From an uncultured bacterium (GTDB lineage Bacteria > Verrucomicrobiota > Kiritimatiellia > CAIKKV01 > CAITUY01): 64,000 nt of DNA. The stretch lies in the NCBI GenBank assembly GCA_903908715.1, contig CAIVSY010000078.1:1-64000 (forward strand), in the 5' to 3' direction. The notes under the pieces were generated by a model that did not search any database, was not told where the DNA came from, and saw only the letters and a program-made list of their open reading frames with translations. The position numbers were made by a program, and so were the translations under genes. Positions 44,045 through 54,177 of this stretch are shown piece by piece (position 1 is the first letter of the stretch; the number at the start of each line of letters is the position of its first letter).

Positions 44045-44691
44045 GACGCCACCTCCACCCCGTCCGCCTCCGCCAACCCGTGCATAACCCCGCTCTCCTC
44101 GAATTCCTCGGTACGCCCCTTCGCAAACTTGGCCCGCGCGACGCCCGCCGTCTGTTGATCCCCGAGAAAGATCTTGATGACCCGGATATGCTCCCGCGCC
44201 TCGGGAATCTTGACCTTCTCAAAAAGATTCACCCGCTGGGACGTTGTCCTAAGCTCCTCCGCGATCAACCGGTGCTGTTCCCGAAGGATCCGCACTTCGA
44301 TCCGCCCCTGAACCAGTTGTTCCAGCACCTCCAAGGCATCGTCCACCCATGGCGGGGTCTCGAACAAGTCCACCTCACCGCGTGAAAAGATCACATTCCT
44401 GAGTACCGGCACCGAAACCCCCGCCACATTGCTTTCAGCGGTCAGGATCCGCTCCACCTTTGTCAATCCCTTGAGGGAAACATCCTCCGCGAACAAGCGG
44501 ACCCACCGCTCGACCGAATCCATCACATCCCGTTCCTGCGCCTGCTTCTCGGCGATCTGCGCGTCAATGGCCTGCAGTTCCATGCGCAACTGCATCTTCT
44601 TCAGCTGTAACATCGGCAGGAAGCGCTCATACCGCCGCAACGCCTCGCGCTGCGCCTTGAGCTCGTTCTTGGTATGCTTGATCTTGGCCAT
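44041..44691 (-). CDS. atpD: V-type ATP synthase subunit D (central shaft)
   Basis: A 216-residue, mostly helical coiled-coil protein: KHTKNELKAQREALRRYERFLPMLQLKKMQLRMELQ at the N-terminus is typical of V-ATPase D. It links the A3B3 head to the rotor. It lies 18 bases after subunit B and overlaps subunit I by four bases. Confidence 0.93.
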   Translation of the reverse strand: MAKIKHTKNELKAQREALRRYERFLPMLQLKKMQLRMELQAIDAQIAEKQAQERDVMDSVERWVRLFAEDVSLKGLTKVERILTAESNVAGVSVPVLRNVIFSRGEVDLFETPPWVDDALEVLEQLVQGRIEVRILREQHRLIAEELRTTSQRVNLFEKVKIPEAREHIRVIKIFLGDQQTAGVARAKFAKGRTEEFEESGVMHGLAEADGVEVAS

Positions 44692-44709
44692 GAACCTGCC
44701 GCCCAGCCC

Positions 44710-46044
44710 TTATGCCTGACTCCTGCCGGCCTCTGCACGCGCCCCCGACACCTGCTTCGGCCAGAACTTCTCTATCAACTTGGAGGGAATCCCCGTCTCC
44801 ACCGGATCAAAACACCCGGCCAAAATCCGCCATCCAAGGTCCAGGGCGCCTTCCAGCGGGACATTCACCGACAGATCCATCATCTCCTTCTCGAACATCG
44901 CCCCGTATTTCAACAGCTTCTGATCCCAAGAACTCATGCGGAAACCCATGGATTGCTTCTCCAGCGTCTCCCGGTATCCCGCGTACAACTGGATCATGGA
45001 ATTCATGATCGTACGGTGATCCTCGCGCGTCTTGCCATTCACCAACTGCTTGAGCCGACTGAGGGAACCGAAGGGCTCGATGCGGCCGCCGCGCAGGTAG
45101 AACTGCCCTTCCGTGATATAACCCGTGTTGTCGGGAACCGGATGGGTCACATCGTCGCCCGGCATCGTCGTCACCGCCAGCACCGTGATGGAACCGGCCG
45201 TGTCGAAATCCACCGCCTTCTCGTAGCGCGCCGCCAACTGGCTGTACAGATCGCCCGGGTATCCGCGATTGGATGGAACCTGCTCCATCGTGATCGCAAT
45301 CTCCTTGAGGGCATCGGAGAAATTGGTCATGTCGGTCAGGAGAACCAGCACCCTCTTGTTGGCCAGGGCAAACTGCTCGGCCACCGCGAGGCAGATGTCC
45401 GGAACCAGGAGGCACTCAACCACAGGGTCGGCCGCCGTATGGACAAACATCACGGCCCGCCATAACGCACCGTGCTCCTCCAGCGTGTCCCGGAAACTCA
45501 GGTAATCATCGTGCTTGAGACCCATGCCGCCCAGGATGATCACATCGACTTCAGCCTGCAACGCAATGCGCGCCAGCAGGGAATTATAAGGCTCGCCTGC
45601 ACGCGCGAAAATCGGGAGTTTCTGCGATTCCACCAGCGTATTGAAAACGTCAATCATGGGGATCCCTGTCCGCACCATGCGGCGCGGAATGATCCGCTTG
45701 GCCGGATTCACGGACGGCCCGCCGATTTCAATGAAGTTGTCCTTGAGCGCAGGCCCCTTGTCGCGCGGCATCGCACTACCCGTAAACACGCGCCCGAGCA
45801 GGGCTTCAGAAAACGGCACCTGCATCGCGTGCCCCAGGAACCGGACATGCGCATCCGTCGCAATCCCGCGCGCTCCCGCAAACACCTGCAGGGAGACGGA
45901 ATCCCCCTGCAGCCGGATCACCTGCGCCAGCGACGTGCCACGACGGGACGTGATCTCCGCCAATTCCCTGTACCGGATCCCGTGCGCCTTGACGTTGACG
46001 ACGTTGCCCGCAATGTTGTCAATCTGGTGGTAAACCTTATGCAT
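44710..46044 (-). CDS. atpB: V-type ATP synthase subunit B (non-catalytic)
   Basis: A 444-residue regulatory head subunit. It contains [43 protein letters not shown] and [20 protein letters not shown], all typical of V/A-type B. The Walker A loop is degenerate, as expected. It overlaps the end of subunit A by eight bases. Confidence 0.96.
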   Translation of the reverse strand: MHKVYHQIDNIAGNVVNVKAHGIRYRELAEITSRRGTSLAQVIRLQGDSVSLQVFAGARGIATDAHVRFLGHAMQVPFSEALLGRVFTGSAMPRDKGPALKDNFIEIGGPSVNPAKRIIPRRMVRTGIPMIDVFNTLVESQKLPIFARAGEPYNSLLARIALQAEVDVIILGGMGLKHDDYLSFRDTLEEHGALWRAVMFVHTAADPVVECLLVPDICLAVAEQFALANKRVLVLLTDMTNFSDALKEIAITMEQVPSNRGYPGDLYSQLAARYEKAVDFDTAGSITVLAVTTMPGDDVTHPVPDNTGYITEGQFYLRGGRIEPFGSLSRLKQLVNGKTREDHRTIMNSMIQLYAGYRETLEKQSMGFRMSSWDQKLLKYGAMFEKEMMDLSVNVPLEGALDLGWRILAGCFDPVETGIPSKLIEKFWPKQVSGARAEAGRSQA

Positions 46045-47767
46045 GGCTGTCAGCCTCCATCAGCATCCCCTCCAGGCGGGACTGCTGCTGCTTGAACTCC
46101 TCCGCCTCCATCGCAAGCCGGTTCCAGTCACGCGTGGCTTGTGTCAGGCGATGGAAAAACTGCCGCGCCGCATCCTTGTCGGCAAACCGCATCCGGGCCC
46201 TGAGAATGTGCACAATCGTCGCGAATACATGCCGCTGCCGCTCGGCCGAAGTGGCGCAGTCGACATCATGATAGGCATCCTGCTGAAGGTAGACGGCATC
46301 CAGGTATTCCGCCTTGAGATGCAGGATAAAGTCGTCGAGGTGCGTCCCCTCCTCGCCCACCACCTTCATCATCTGCCCCACTTCACTGCCCCGGCCAAGG
46401 ACCTGCCGGGCAAACGCCACATCCTGTGCCGCCACCACGCCGCCATACTTGCTCCAGCTGTCGAGCGGATCGATGGCCGGATAGCGCCGCGCATCGGAGC
46501 GCGCACGCGAAAGACCATGGAACGCCCCCACCACCTTGAGGGTCGATTGCGTCACCGGCTCGTCGAAATTGCCGCCCGCCGGGCTGACCGTCCCACCGAT
46601 CGTCACGGACCCGGTGGACCCGTCCTTCAGGGTCACCACCCCCCCCCGCTCATAGAAGCTCGCAATGACCGACTCCAGATAGGCGGGGAACGCCTCCTCG
46701 CCGGGAATCTCCTCCAGCCGGCCCGACATCTCGCGTAACGCCTGCGCCCAGCGGGATGTGGAATCCGCCAGCAACAGGACCTGCAACCCCATCTGCCGGT
46801 AGTACTCGGCCAGCGTCACAGCCGTATACACGGAAGCCTCGCGCGCAGCCACAGGCATGGAACTCGTGTTACAGATGATAACTGTCCGCTCCATCAGGCT
46901 CCGACCAGTCCTCGGATCGTGGATGGTGGGAAACTCCCGCAACGTCTCCACCACCTCACCCGCACGTTCGCCGCAGGCGGCGACAATCACAATATCGACG
47001 TCGGCGTACCGGCTGGTCAACTGCTGCAGCACGGTCTTACCCGCCCCGAAAGGGCCCGGAATACAGTATGTCCCACCCCGCGCCACAGGAAAGAACGTAT
47101 CAATGATCCGGATCTTGGTGGTCAACGCCTCCGTGGGCCGCAACCGCTCGGCATAGGCGCGGATCGGAATCTTGACCGGCCACTTCTGCATCAGGGCCAC
47201 CGGAATAACCGCACCTTGCGCATCCGCCAGCTTTGCCACGATATGGTCCACCGCATATTCCCCCGCCCCCGTCACCTCCGCCACCTTCCAAACCCCGTTC
47301 AGGCCGAAGGGAACCATCACCCGGTGCTGGAAGATGCCCTCGGGCACCGTCCCGATCGTATCACCAGCCGAGACGGCATCGCCAACCTTAACCGACGGGG
47401 TGAACTTCCAACTTCGATCGCGCGGCAATGCCGGGAAATACATCCCGCGCTTGAGGAAAAACCCGCATTTCTCGGCAAGCTCAGGAAGAGGATTCTGCAA
47501 CCCGTCAAACACCTGCCCCAGCAAGCCGGGGCCCAGTTCCACCGTCAGCAGTTCACCGCTGAACTCGACACGGTCGCCAACTGCAAGCCCGGTGGTGTCC
47601 TCAAACACCTGCATGTCCGCATAACGGCCCCGAACCCGTACTACCTCGGACATGAGCCGGAGTTCACCCAGCCGTGCAAACCCCACCTCGTTCTGCCCCA
47701 CGGCCCCTTCAAATTGAACGGTGATCATGTTCCCGTTCACACCTGTGATCCGTCCCGTCGTGCTCAT
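46037..47767 (-). CDS. atpA: V-type ATP synthase subunit A (catalytic)
   Basis: The 576-residue catalytic subunit has Walker [29 protein letters not shown], and [35 protein letters not shown]. The non-homologous region typical of V/A-type A is present at about 110-190. The ATG at 47767 ([13 protein letters not shown]) has GGAGG upstream; the frame open to 47959 lies in the DUF2764 gene. Confidence 0.96.
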   Translation of the reverse strand: MSTTGRITGVNGNMITVQFEGAVGQNEVGFARLGELRLMSEVVRVRGRYADMQVFEDTTGLAVGDRVEFSGELLTVELGPGLLGQVFDGLQNPLPELAEKCGFFLKRGMYFPALPRDRSWKFTPSVKVGDAVSAGDTIGTVPEGIFQHRVMVPFGLNGVWKVAEVTGAGEYAVDHIVAKLADAQGAVIPVALMQKWPVKIPIRAYAERLRPTEALTTKIRIIDTFFPVARGGTYCIPGPFGAGKTVLQQLTSRYADVDIVIVAACGERAGEVVETLREFPTIHDPRTGRSLMERTVIICNTSSMPVAAREASVYTAVTLAEYYRQMGLQVLLLADSTSRWAQALREMSGRLEEIPGEEAFPAYLESVIASFYERGGVVTLKDGSTGSVTIGGTVSPAGGNFDEPVTQSTLKVVGAFHGLSRARSDARRYPAIDPLDSWSKYGGVVAAQDVAFARQVLGRGSEVGQMMKVVGEEGTHLDDFILHLKAEYLDAVYLQQDAYHDVDCATSAERQRHVFATIVHILRARMRFADKDAARQFFHRLTQATRDWNRLAMEAEEFKQQQSRLEGMLMEADSHA

Positions 47768-47784
47768 CGTTTCCCGTCCTCCGG

Positions 47785-48315
47785 TTATGGCGCCGCGGCG
47801 GCCGCCTCGTCCACACTCTCCTCCAACCGCCGACGGCCGGTCTCCGCCACCATCGCGGCCCAACGGTGCGCCATCCTCAACTTGAGCCCGTAGCCCAGCA
47901 CCGCTGCACTGGAAAAAATATCCATCCCCGCCAATTCCTCGACCGTCTGCCACCGGCAACGGTCTAATTCAAATTCCCTCTCCGCAGGCGTCGCTCGCCC
48001 GAAAGCCTCCGCAACCGCTCGTACTGCACTCACCCCAGCCTCGCCGGCCCGCAGGTGCACTGTTGCATCCTGTCCCCGCCGCGAGGCACGTGCCGCGGCA
48101 ATCGCGCTCCTCAACCCGTTCTCCTTCCTCCGCCACGCCGCCACGAATGGATGGCCCGACGGAGCGCCGTCCGGCGAAAACAACGCACCAAGGGCGTCCC
48201 GGTCCTCGACGGTGAGATGCTCGCCGCACAGGGCAAGAAAGGCCTCCTCGCTGATCAGCGGGGTACGCCCCAGAAACAGCATCGGAAGACTCGCGGCAAG
48301 GTAATAGTAATTCAT
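47785..48315 (-). CDS. DUF2764-family V-ATPase-associated protein
   Basis: The 176-residue protein (MNYYYLAASLPMLFLG...) sits between subunits E and A, the place held by the DUF2764 protein in the chlamydial V-ATPase operon. No subunit C gene is present, so it may fill that role as the collar between rotor and head; this is an inference from position and size. It starts 19 bases after subunit E ends. Confidence 0.8.
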   Translation of the reverse strand: MNYYYLAASLPMLFLGRTPLISEEAFLALCGEHLTVEDRDALGALFSPDGAPSGHPFVAAWRRKENGLRSAIAAARASRRGQDATVHLRAGEAGVSAVRAVAEAFGRATPAEREFELDRCRWQTVEELAGMDIFSSAAVLGYGLKLRMAHRWAAMVAETGRRRLEESVDEAAAAAP

Positions 48316-48334
48316 AGTAAGCCGCCCGGCTGCG

Positions 48335-48955
48335 TTAACCCGCGCTTACCGCCCCCTTGACAATCTCGGCCAGTCGCGGCCGCAACAACCGGCAGAACGC
48401 CTCGGTGATCTCCTTTCGGGTGAATTCATGATGCACATGCTCCCCTTCCACGGAGGCCCGGAACCCCGCCACAACACCACTGTCCGCATGAATCTCGACA
48501 CCCTTCTCCAGGGCCGTCCGGTATTCACGCAGAAAGAAATCCACCACGGCTTTCTGGTCCGCGGGATTCACAAGCAGATCGATCTCCGCACAATCCCCCT
48601 TGGCCGCACAATAGGATTCCACCACCTTGACCATCATCTCACGCACCAGCTCAGGTGTCATCGCCTTGCCGACGGAAGCATCCACAATCCGCCGAAGCGT
48701 ATCAGTGACCGCCTGCTGGACGGAAAGGATCACATCGCGTGAAGCCTGCTCCAGGGCCTTCCGGCCACGATCGGCAAACAACTGCGCCTCACGCTCGGCT
48801 CCGCTGACAATCTCCCCGGCCTGCGATTCAGCCGCCTTGACAAGCTGATCCGCCTTCAGCCGTGCCTCCGCCACAATACGCGCTGCCTCGGCATCCGCCT
48901 TGGCCACGCCATCCTTCTGAATCCGATCAATCAAATGCTGTAGTTCTTCCGCCAT
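48335..48955 (-). CDS. atpE: V-type ATP synthase subunit E (peripheral stalk)
   Basis: A 206-residue protein with a long N-terminal alpha-helical stretch (AEELQHLIDRIQKDGVAKADAEAARIVAEARLKADQ) and a globular C-terminal domain, as in V-ATPase E. It is the first gene of the operon. The ATG at 48955 has GAAGGGG upstream. No G/H partner is visible. Confidence 0.92.
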   Translation of the reverse strand: MAEELQHLIDRIQKDGVAKADAEAARIVAEARLKADQLVKAAESQAGEIVSGAEREAQLFADRGRKALEQASRDVILSVQQAVTDTLRRIVDASVGKAMTPELVREMMVKVVESYCAAKGDCAEIDLLVNPADQKAVVDFFLREYRTALEKGVEIHADSGVVAGFRASVEGEHVHHEFTRKEITEAFCRLLRPRLAEIVKGAVSAG

Positions 48956-49190
48956 GGTGCGCCCCTTCAATAACCATCTGCCGGCCTGCCGACCACCTTT
49001 CCCAAAAAGGATGCCAAAACAGAGCAAAATGCGGCCAGGGAAAACCGGTTGAAAGTACCTCATGCTCAACGGTAGAACAAGTTGTTTTTCAGCCCGTGTT
49101 TCCCGGAATTCCGATCCTGAGGAACAACCCGACGGCGCGAAGTGGCTGGCCGTTCTTGCGCTGCCACCTGCCTTGTTCTATGCTATCCAG

Positions 49191-50483
49191 ATGAATCGCC
49201 CCAAAGTCGCCATCCTCCGCACGTCACCGGCCACGGTTCTGGAGGATTATCACCGCTTGATGAATCTGGCCGGCTACCGGAAGACCATCCTTCCGCAGGC
49301 CGAAACAGCCTTGAAAATCAATATCAGCTGGCATTTCTTCTACCCTGGCAGTTCCACCACCCCGTGGCAACTGGAGGGGGTGATCCGTGCAATGAAGCGG
49401 GACGGCTATGCCCCCGAACGAATCCACGCCTGCCACAACCGCACCGTGGTCATCGACGCACATCTCGGCGAAAGGGAAAACAAACAGCTGAATGTGGTCC
49501 AGGCCCACTGCCTCCGGAATGTCCACCTCTACGAAGGCAACGAACCCTGGATCCATATCCGGGATGCGGCGGGCGAAACCTGCGACCAGTTCCTCTGCCT
49601 GAATAAGGTCTATCCCAAGGGATTCATGATCCCCAAACGCTTCATCGGCGAAAACATCATCCACCTGCCGACCGTCAAGACGCATGTCTTCACCACCACA
49701 ACCGGTGCCATGAAGAACGCCTTCGGCGGCCTGCTGAATGAACACCGCCACTGGACTCACCCGGTCATCCACGAAACCCTCGTCGACCTGCTGCGGATCC
49801 AGAAAAAGATCCACTCCGGCGTGTTTGCCGTTATGGACGGCACGTTCGCCGGCGATGGCCCGGGCCCGCGCTGCATGATGCCGCATGTAAAGAATATCAT
49901 CCTGGCGTCTTCGGACCAGGTCGCGATCGACGCCGTAGCCGCCCGGATCATGGGGTTCAACCCGCTGCAGGACTTGAAGTTTGTGCGTCTCGCGCACGAA
50001 CAGGGGCTCGGATGCGGAGACCCACGGGATATCGAGATCGTGGGCGACACCGATGCGGCAAACGAAAACTGGCACTTTGTCGGCCCCTTCAAGAAAATGA
50101 CGTTCGCCAGCCGCATGCAGCACAAGATCTACTGGGGCCCCCTCCGAAAACCGGTTGAATGGTCGCTGAAAACCGTCCTGGCACCCTGGGCCTACATCGC
50201 CAGCGTTCTCTACCATGACTCCTTCTGGTACCCCACCCACCAGGATCTCGTGCATGAAATCCTTCACAGCCCGTGGGGCCGCCTCTTCCACAACTGGGAC
50301 CAGGTGGCCATCCCACCCGATGACCTTCAGCGCGCCGGTTGGGCCGATGTCGGCAGGGATCCGCTTGAATTGAAGAAAGACAGCTGGCGCTTGTTCAGAA
50401 AATCACTCTCCATCCTCGGCACCTGCATCCGCGAAGCCCCAGAGGTGGCCGCCAGGAAACGGAGAATCCAGGGGACTGATTGA
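49191..50483 (+). CDS. DUF362-family protein
   Basis: A 430-residue protein of the DUF362 family (IIHLPTVKTHVFTTTTGAMKNAFGGLL is the core motif, with KNAFGGL conserved). Residues ~195-285 add FAVMDGTFAGDGPGPRCMMP and SSDQVAIDAVAARIMGF. DUF362 proteins often carry ferredoxin domains; this one does not. The function is unknown. No ribosome binding site is clear at the ATG at 49191. The stop overlaps the start of the YgiQ gene. Confidence 0.85.
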   Translation: MNRPKVAILRTSPATVLEDYHRLMNLAGYRKTILPQAETALKINISWHFFYPGSSTTPWQLEGVIRAMKRDGYAPERIHACHNRTVVIDAHLGERENKQLNVVQAHCLRNVHLYEGNEPWIHIRDAAGETCDQFLCLNKVYPKGFMIPKRFIGENIIHLPTVKTHVFTTTTGAMKNAFGGLLNEHRHWTHPVIHETLVDLLRIQKKIHSGVFAVMDGTFAGDGPGPRCMMPHVKNIILASSDQVAIDAVAARIMGFNPLQDLKFVRLAHEQGLGCGDPRDIEIVGDTDAANENWHFVGPFKKMTFASRMQHKIYWGPLRKPVEWSLKTVLAPWAYIASVLYHDSFWYPTHQDLVHEILHSPWGRLFHNWDQVAIPPDDLQRAGWADVGRDPLELKKDSWRLFRKSLSILGTCIREAPEVAARKRRIQGTD

Positions 50484-52309
50484 GGTTACAGCGCATTAAC
50501 CCTCAACCATCAACCTTTCTCCCCGTGTCCCGCGCCGAAATGCAGGCTCGCGGCTGGAATGAATGCGACATCATCCTGGTCACGGGGGATGCGTATGTGG
50601 ACCACCCCTCGTTCGGCGCAGCCTTGATCGGCCGCTGGCTGGAGCATCTTGGCTACAAGGTGGGCCTAATTGCCGCTCCGGATCCGAAATCCGTCGATGC
50701 CTTCCGCGTGCTGGGCCCGCCCCGCCTGTTCTGGGGCGTCACAGCCGGCAACCTGGACAGCCAGCTGGCACGCCTGACCGTCATGCGGAAACGGCGGCGC
50801 GATGACCCGTATCTCCCCGAAGGACAGGGAGACCTGCGCCCCCCGAACGCCACAATCGTCTACGTCACCCGGGTGCGTCAGGCATTCAAGGAACCTGCGG
50901 CCGGAAAAAGGATCCCCGTCATCATCGGTGGCATCGAAGCCTCCCTGCGCCGCTTCCCGTATTACGATTACTGGACCGACTCGGTGAAACGATCGTTGCT
51001 GTTCGACTCAAAGGCTGACCTCCTCGTGTACGGCATGGCGGAACAAGCCATTGCCGAAGTCGCAGCCCGCCTCAACCGCGGCACATCCCTCTCCGGAATC
51101 CACGGCACCGCGGAAATCAAGAAAATGAATCCTGAAGTCAGGAGTCAGAATCCAGAATCCTCTCTCCCCTCCTTCGAAACCGTGGCCACCGATAAAACCG
51201 CCTTCTCCAGAATGACCCGCGAAATCCTCCTGGATACGGCCAGCGCGGAACACCACACCTTTGTCCAGAACTGCGGAGACCGGACCCTCGTGGTCCACCC
51301 GCCCGCACCCCCTCTCCCTCCAGATGCCCTCGATATCCATTATGCGCTGCCTTTCACCCGTCGCCCCCATCCTTCCTACGGCAAGGCCCGAATCGCCGCC
51401 TACGAGATGATCAAGGATTCCATCACCACCCACCGGGGCTGTTACGGGTCCTGCGCCTTCTGCGCCATCGCCGCGCATCAAGGCAAGACCATTGTCTCGC
51501 GCAGTCGAGCCAGCATCCTCGCCGAAGTCCGTTCCCTCACGTCCTCGCGTGATTTTCACGGTACGGTGAGCGATCTGGGCGGCCCGACCGCTAACATGTA
51601 CGGCACGCGCTGCCGCCGTGCGGAGGCCCCGTGCCGACGCCCGAGTTGCCTGACCCCGGACCTCTGCCCCAATCTGGAGACCGATCCTTCCGCGCAGCTG
51701 GAATTATGGCGCGCCGCCCGGCAAATCCCGGGCATCAAGCACGTGTTCGTCACCAGCGGCCTCCGTTTCGACCTCGCGCTGGCCCAGGAGTCCCGGGGCT
51801 ACATCACCGAACTCGCTGAACACCATGTGTGCGGACGCCTTAAGATCGCGCCCGAACATATCGCCGCCGGGGTTCTGCGCCGGATGCGCAAGCCGGCCGA
51901 CGCCTCGCGGCAGCAGTTCATCACCCGTTTCCGCGAAGCCAGCAGGCGCGTGGGCAAACCGCAGAAGGTTGTGGAATACTTCATCAGCGGCCACCCGGGT
52001 TGCACCCTGAAAGACATGATTGAACTGGCCCTCCACCTGAAGCGGGAACACATCCGGCCGGAGCAGGTTCAGGATTTCTATCCCGCGCCGCTCACGGCGG
52101 CAGCGGCCATGTTCCATACCGGAACCGATCCCCTGACCGCAGAACCGGTGTACGTCGCCCGGACCGACAACGAGAAAGCGCTCCAGCGCGCGCTCCTCCT
52201 CTGCCATGACCCCACGTTCCACCGCAAGGCCCGGGAGGCCTTGCGCAGCGCTGGCCGCGAAGACCTGATCGGCCGCGGCCCGAACCATCTCGTTCCACCC
52301 GGCCCATGA
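50480..52309 (+). CDS. ygiQ: YgiQ-family radical SAM protein
   Basis: The 609-residue protein matches YgiQ over its length: CDIILVTGDAYVDHPSFG, VIIGGIEASLRRFPYYDYW, a radical SAM CX3CX2C in HRGCYGSCAFCAIAAHQG, and YGTRCRRAEAPCRRPSCL. The function is unknown. A TTG start at 50480 overlaps the DUF362 stop; GTG at 50525 is an alternative. Two short inserts encoded by low-complexity DNA occur: INPQPSTF near the N-terminus and MNPEVRSQNPESS at ~216-228. Confidence 0.93.
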   Translation: MRLQRINPQPSTFLPVSRAEMQARGWNECDIILVTGDAYVDHPSFGAALIGRWLEHLGYKVGLIAAPDPKSVDAFRVLGPPRLFWGVTAGNLDSQLARLTVMRKRRRDDPYLPEGQGDLRPPNATIVYVTRVRQAFKEPAAGKRIPVIIGGIEASLRRFPYYDYWTDSVKRSLLFDSKADLLVYGMAEQAIAEVAARLNRGTSLSGIHGTAEIKKMNPEVRSQNPESSLPSFETVATDKTAFSRMTREILLDTASAEHHTFVQNCGDRTLVVHPPAPPLPPDALDIHYALPFTRRPHPSYGKARIAAYEMIKDSITTHRGCYGSCAFCAIAAHQGKTIVSRSRASILAEVRSLTSSRDFHGTVSDLGGPTANMYGTRCRRAEAPCRRPSCLTPDLCPNLETDPSAQLELWRAARQIPGIKHVFVTSGLRFDLALAQESRGYITELAEHHVCGRLKIAPEHIAAGVLRRMRKPADASRQQFITRFREASRRVGKPQKVVEYFISGHPGCTLKDMIELALHLKREHIRPEQVQDFYPAPLTAAAAMFHTGTDPLTAEPVYVARTDNEKALQRALLLCHDPTFHRKAREALRSAGREDLIGRGPNHLVPPGP

Positions 52310-52442
52310 AACCACAGCAGGCGCGCTATCCCGCAAACTTTTTCGCCTTGCTTCCCTTGGAGCGACACCGTATTACATTGGCCCCATCAGCGGAGTCGGC
52401 AGGCTGCGCCTCCGCATATAAAACTAATGAAGGACCGTTTCT

Positions 52443-53126
52443 ATGGAAACAAACGAAACCCAGAGCCCCGCGCCTGAACCGATATCCGAATCCGGCGATC
52501 TCCAGAATGTGCTCTCATCCGCAAGAGCGGAGTGGAAGCAGTGGCTGGGCACCGTTGCCGTGGTTCTAATTGTCGTCATCGGCGTCTTCCTGTACCGCGC
52601 CCGGATGCAGTCCAACGAGGAGCAGGCGTCCCGCATGCTTGGCGAAGCGCGGTCCGGACAGGCCCTCCATGCCATCACCCTTCAGTACCCGAAAACCTCC
52701 GCCGCCCAGCTGGCCCAGATCAGCATCGCCAAGATACAGTATGATGCCGGGGACTATGTTGCGTCGCTTTCAACGTATAACGATTTCCTGACCCGCAATC
52801 CCGGCCATCTCATGGCCCCAGCCGCTGAACTGGGGAAGATCCAGTGCCAGGAAGCCATGGGGCAGACCGCGGATGCACTCGTAGCCTTCAAGGCATTCGC
52901 CGAAAAGAATCCGGATCACTACCTGGAGCCGCTGGCGATTTTCGGGGAAGCACGGTGCCTGCAGCGCCTGTCCAGGCTGGACGAGGCGCGCGCGGTCTAT
53001 GAGGACTTCCTCGTTGCGCATCCGAACTCGCCCTGGCAAGGCGAAGTCGAGGAATCCTTGCGGGACCTCGCCCGCGAGAAGCGGAAGATGCCCGCAGTCG
53101 CGGCGAGCGGGACAACTGCCCCGTAA
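52443..53126 (+). CDS. Membrane-anchored TPR protein (YfgM-like)
   Basis: The 227-residue protein has one membrane helix (LGTVAVVLIVVIGVFLYRA, about 40-58) and several TPR-like repeats (about 85-215). Its layout is like YfgM/Tol-Pal-associated periplasmic TPR proteins, but the repeats are too generic for a firm name. It is convergent with tatA. Confidence 0.78.
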   Translation: METNETQSPAPEPISESGDLQNVLSSARAEWKQWLGTVAVVLIVVIGVFLYRARMQSNEEQASRMLGEARSGQALHAITLQYPKTSAAQLAQISIAKIQYDAGDYVASLSTYNDFLTRNPGHLMAPAAELGKIQCQEAMGQTADALVAFKAFAEKNPDHYLEPLAIFGEARCLQRLSRLDEARAVYEDFLVAHPNSPWQGEVEESLRDLAREKRKMPAVAASGTTAP

Positions 53127-53131
53127 CCCGA

Positions 53132-53317
53132 TCAAGCCTTCCCTGAGGCTCCATCCTTCTTGTCGTCGGGTTCCTTGCCGCCTTCTTCCCGCCCCTTCTT
53201 GAATTCATTCAGGCTCTTGCCAAGGGAACGGGCCAGGTCGGGCAGGCGACGGGCCCCGAAAAGGAGCAGGATCACCAGCAGGACCACCAGAAGTTCACCC
53301 CACCCGAAGTTACGCAT
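53132..53317 (-). CDS. tatA: Sec-independent protein translocase subunit TatA/E
   Basis: A 61-residue protein: short N-terminus, one membrane helix (FGWGELLVVLLVILLLFGARRLPDLARSLG), an amphipathic helix and a charged tail, as in TatA. GAGGAG lies eight bases upstream of the ATG at 53317; the longer frame to 53365 is not needed. TatC/TatB are not in the window. Confidence 0.92.
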   Translation of the reverse strand: MRNFGWGELLVVLLVILLLFGARRLPDLARSLGKSLNEFKKGREEGGKEPDDKKDGASGKA

Positions 53318-53376
53318 AAGAAGGCTCCTCGCTAAGATATAACCCCTTATTACCACGGTTGCCAATGTCGCGCAAG

Positions 53377-53850
53377 CTATCCGACCCTGGCCATCGCCCG
53401 CCGAGTCTCCTTGTCGGCATCCTTCCGGCGGAGGCTTTCCCGCTTATCGGCATCCTGCTTTCCGCGGCAGAGCCCGAGTTCCACCTTGGCCCAGCGCTTC
53501 CGAAAATACAAGCTCAAGGGAATCAATGTGAACCCCTTCTGCGCAATCTTGGCTGTGAGCCGGTCAATTTCCCTGCGGCTCAACAACAATCGGCGGGGAC
53601 GCGTGGGTTCATGGTTGAAACGGTTCCCGCACTCGTACGGGGCGATATACACATCCCTGAGGATCACATCCCCGTCATCCATCGAGGCAAACCCGCCGGT
53701 CAAGGTTACAGTTCCCGCACGAACCGACTTCACCTCGGTTCCCAGCAATTCGATTCCGGCCTCCAGGCGCTCGACCACGAAATACTCGTGGAGGGCCTTC
53801 CGGTTGGTGGCAACCTTATCCTCCCGCTTTTTTTCAGAGGCGGTCGCCAT
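53377..53850 (-). CDS. smpB: SsrA-binding protein SmpB
   Basis: A 157-residue protein with the SmpB core: NRKALHEYFVVERLEAGIELLGTEVKSVRAG, and a basic tail (GKQDADKRESLRRKDADKE). It brings tmRNA to stalled ribosomes; the tmRNA gene is at 30.1 kb. The ATG at 53850 lies 16 bases after rpoZ; the longer frame to 53904 overlaps rpoZ. Confidence 0.96.
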   Translation of the reverse strand: MATASEKKREDKVATNRKALHEYFVVERLEAGIELLGTEVKSVRAGTVTLTGGFASMDDGDVILRDVYIAPYECGNRFNHEPTRPRRLLLSRREIDRLTAKIAQKGFTLIPLSLYFRKRWAKVELGLCRGKQDADKRESLRRKDADKETRRAMARVG

Positions 53851-53866
53851 GTCGCTTGATGCAAGC

Positions 53867-54100
53867 CTACTTCTCAGAAACCGGAGCCTGGGCAACCGCC
53901 TCAAACCCGATTTCCGACGTCAGCTTGCCTTCGGATATCTCACGCAGGGCAATATCCACCTTCTCCTCGTTGGGAGTCAGTGGCTTTACGTACGGGCGCA
54001 TGCCCGCATTCAACTGCCGCACGCGGCGGGAGACCATATTGATCAGGAGGGGCAGCGATGCCACCTTCTGCTTGGCTGCGTCAATTAATTCGGAATTCAA
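53867..54100 (-). CDS. rpoZ: RNA polymerase omega subunit, TTG start
   Basis: A 77-residue protein: LIDAAKQKVASLPLLINMVSRRVRQLNAGMRP and NEEKVDIALREISEGKL match omega. GGAGG (54107-54111) lies six bases upstream of a TTG codon at 54100. The start fits the ribosome binding site and the family N-terminus. No ATG gives this product, so a search for ATG-start genes would miss it. Confidence 0.85.
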   Translation of the reverse strand: MNSELIDAAKQKVASLPLLINMVSRRVRQLNAGMRPYVKPLTPNEEKVDIALREISEGKLTSEIGFEAVAQAPVSEK

Positions 54101-54121
54101 GCTGTACCTCCATCGTGAAAA

Positions 54122-54152
54122 TGAACGGGACGCAGTGTATGCGTCCCGTTCA
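54122..54152 (-). terminator. Hairpin between groEL and rpoZ
   Basis: A perfect 13-bp stem (54122-54134 with 54140-54152). On the minus strand it is followed by ATTTTC, so it may partly end groEL transcripts before rpoZ. Confidence 0.65.
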
Positions 54153-54177
54153 CCAACGTCAAACGTTTTATCGTGGC

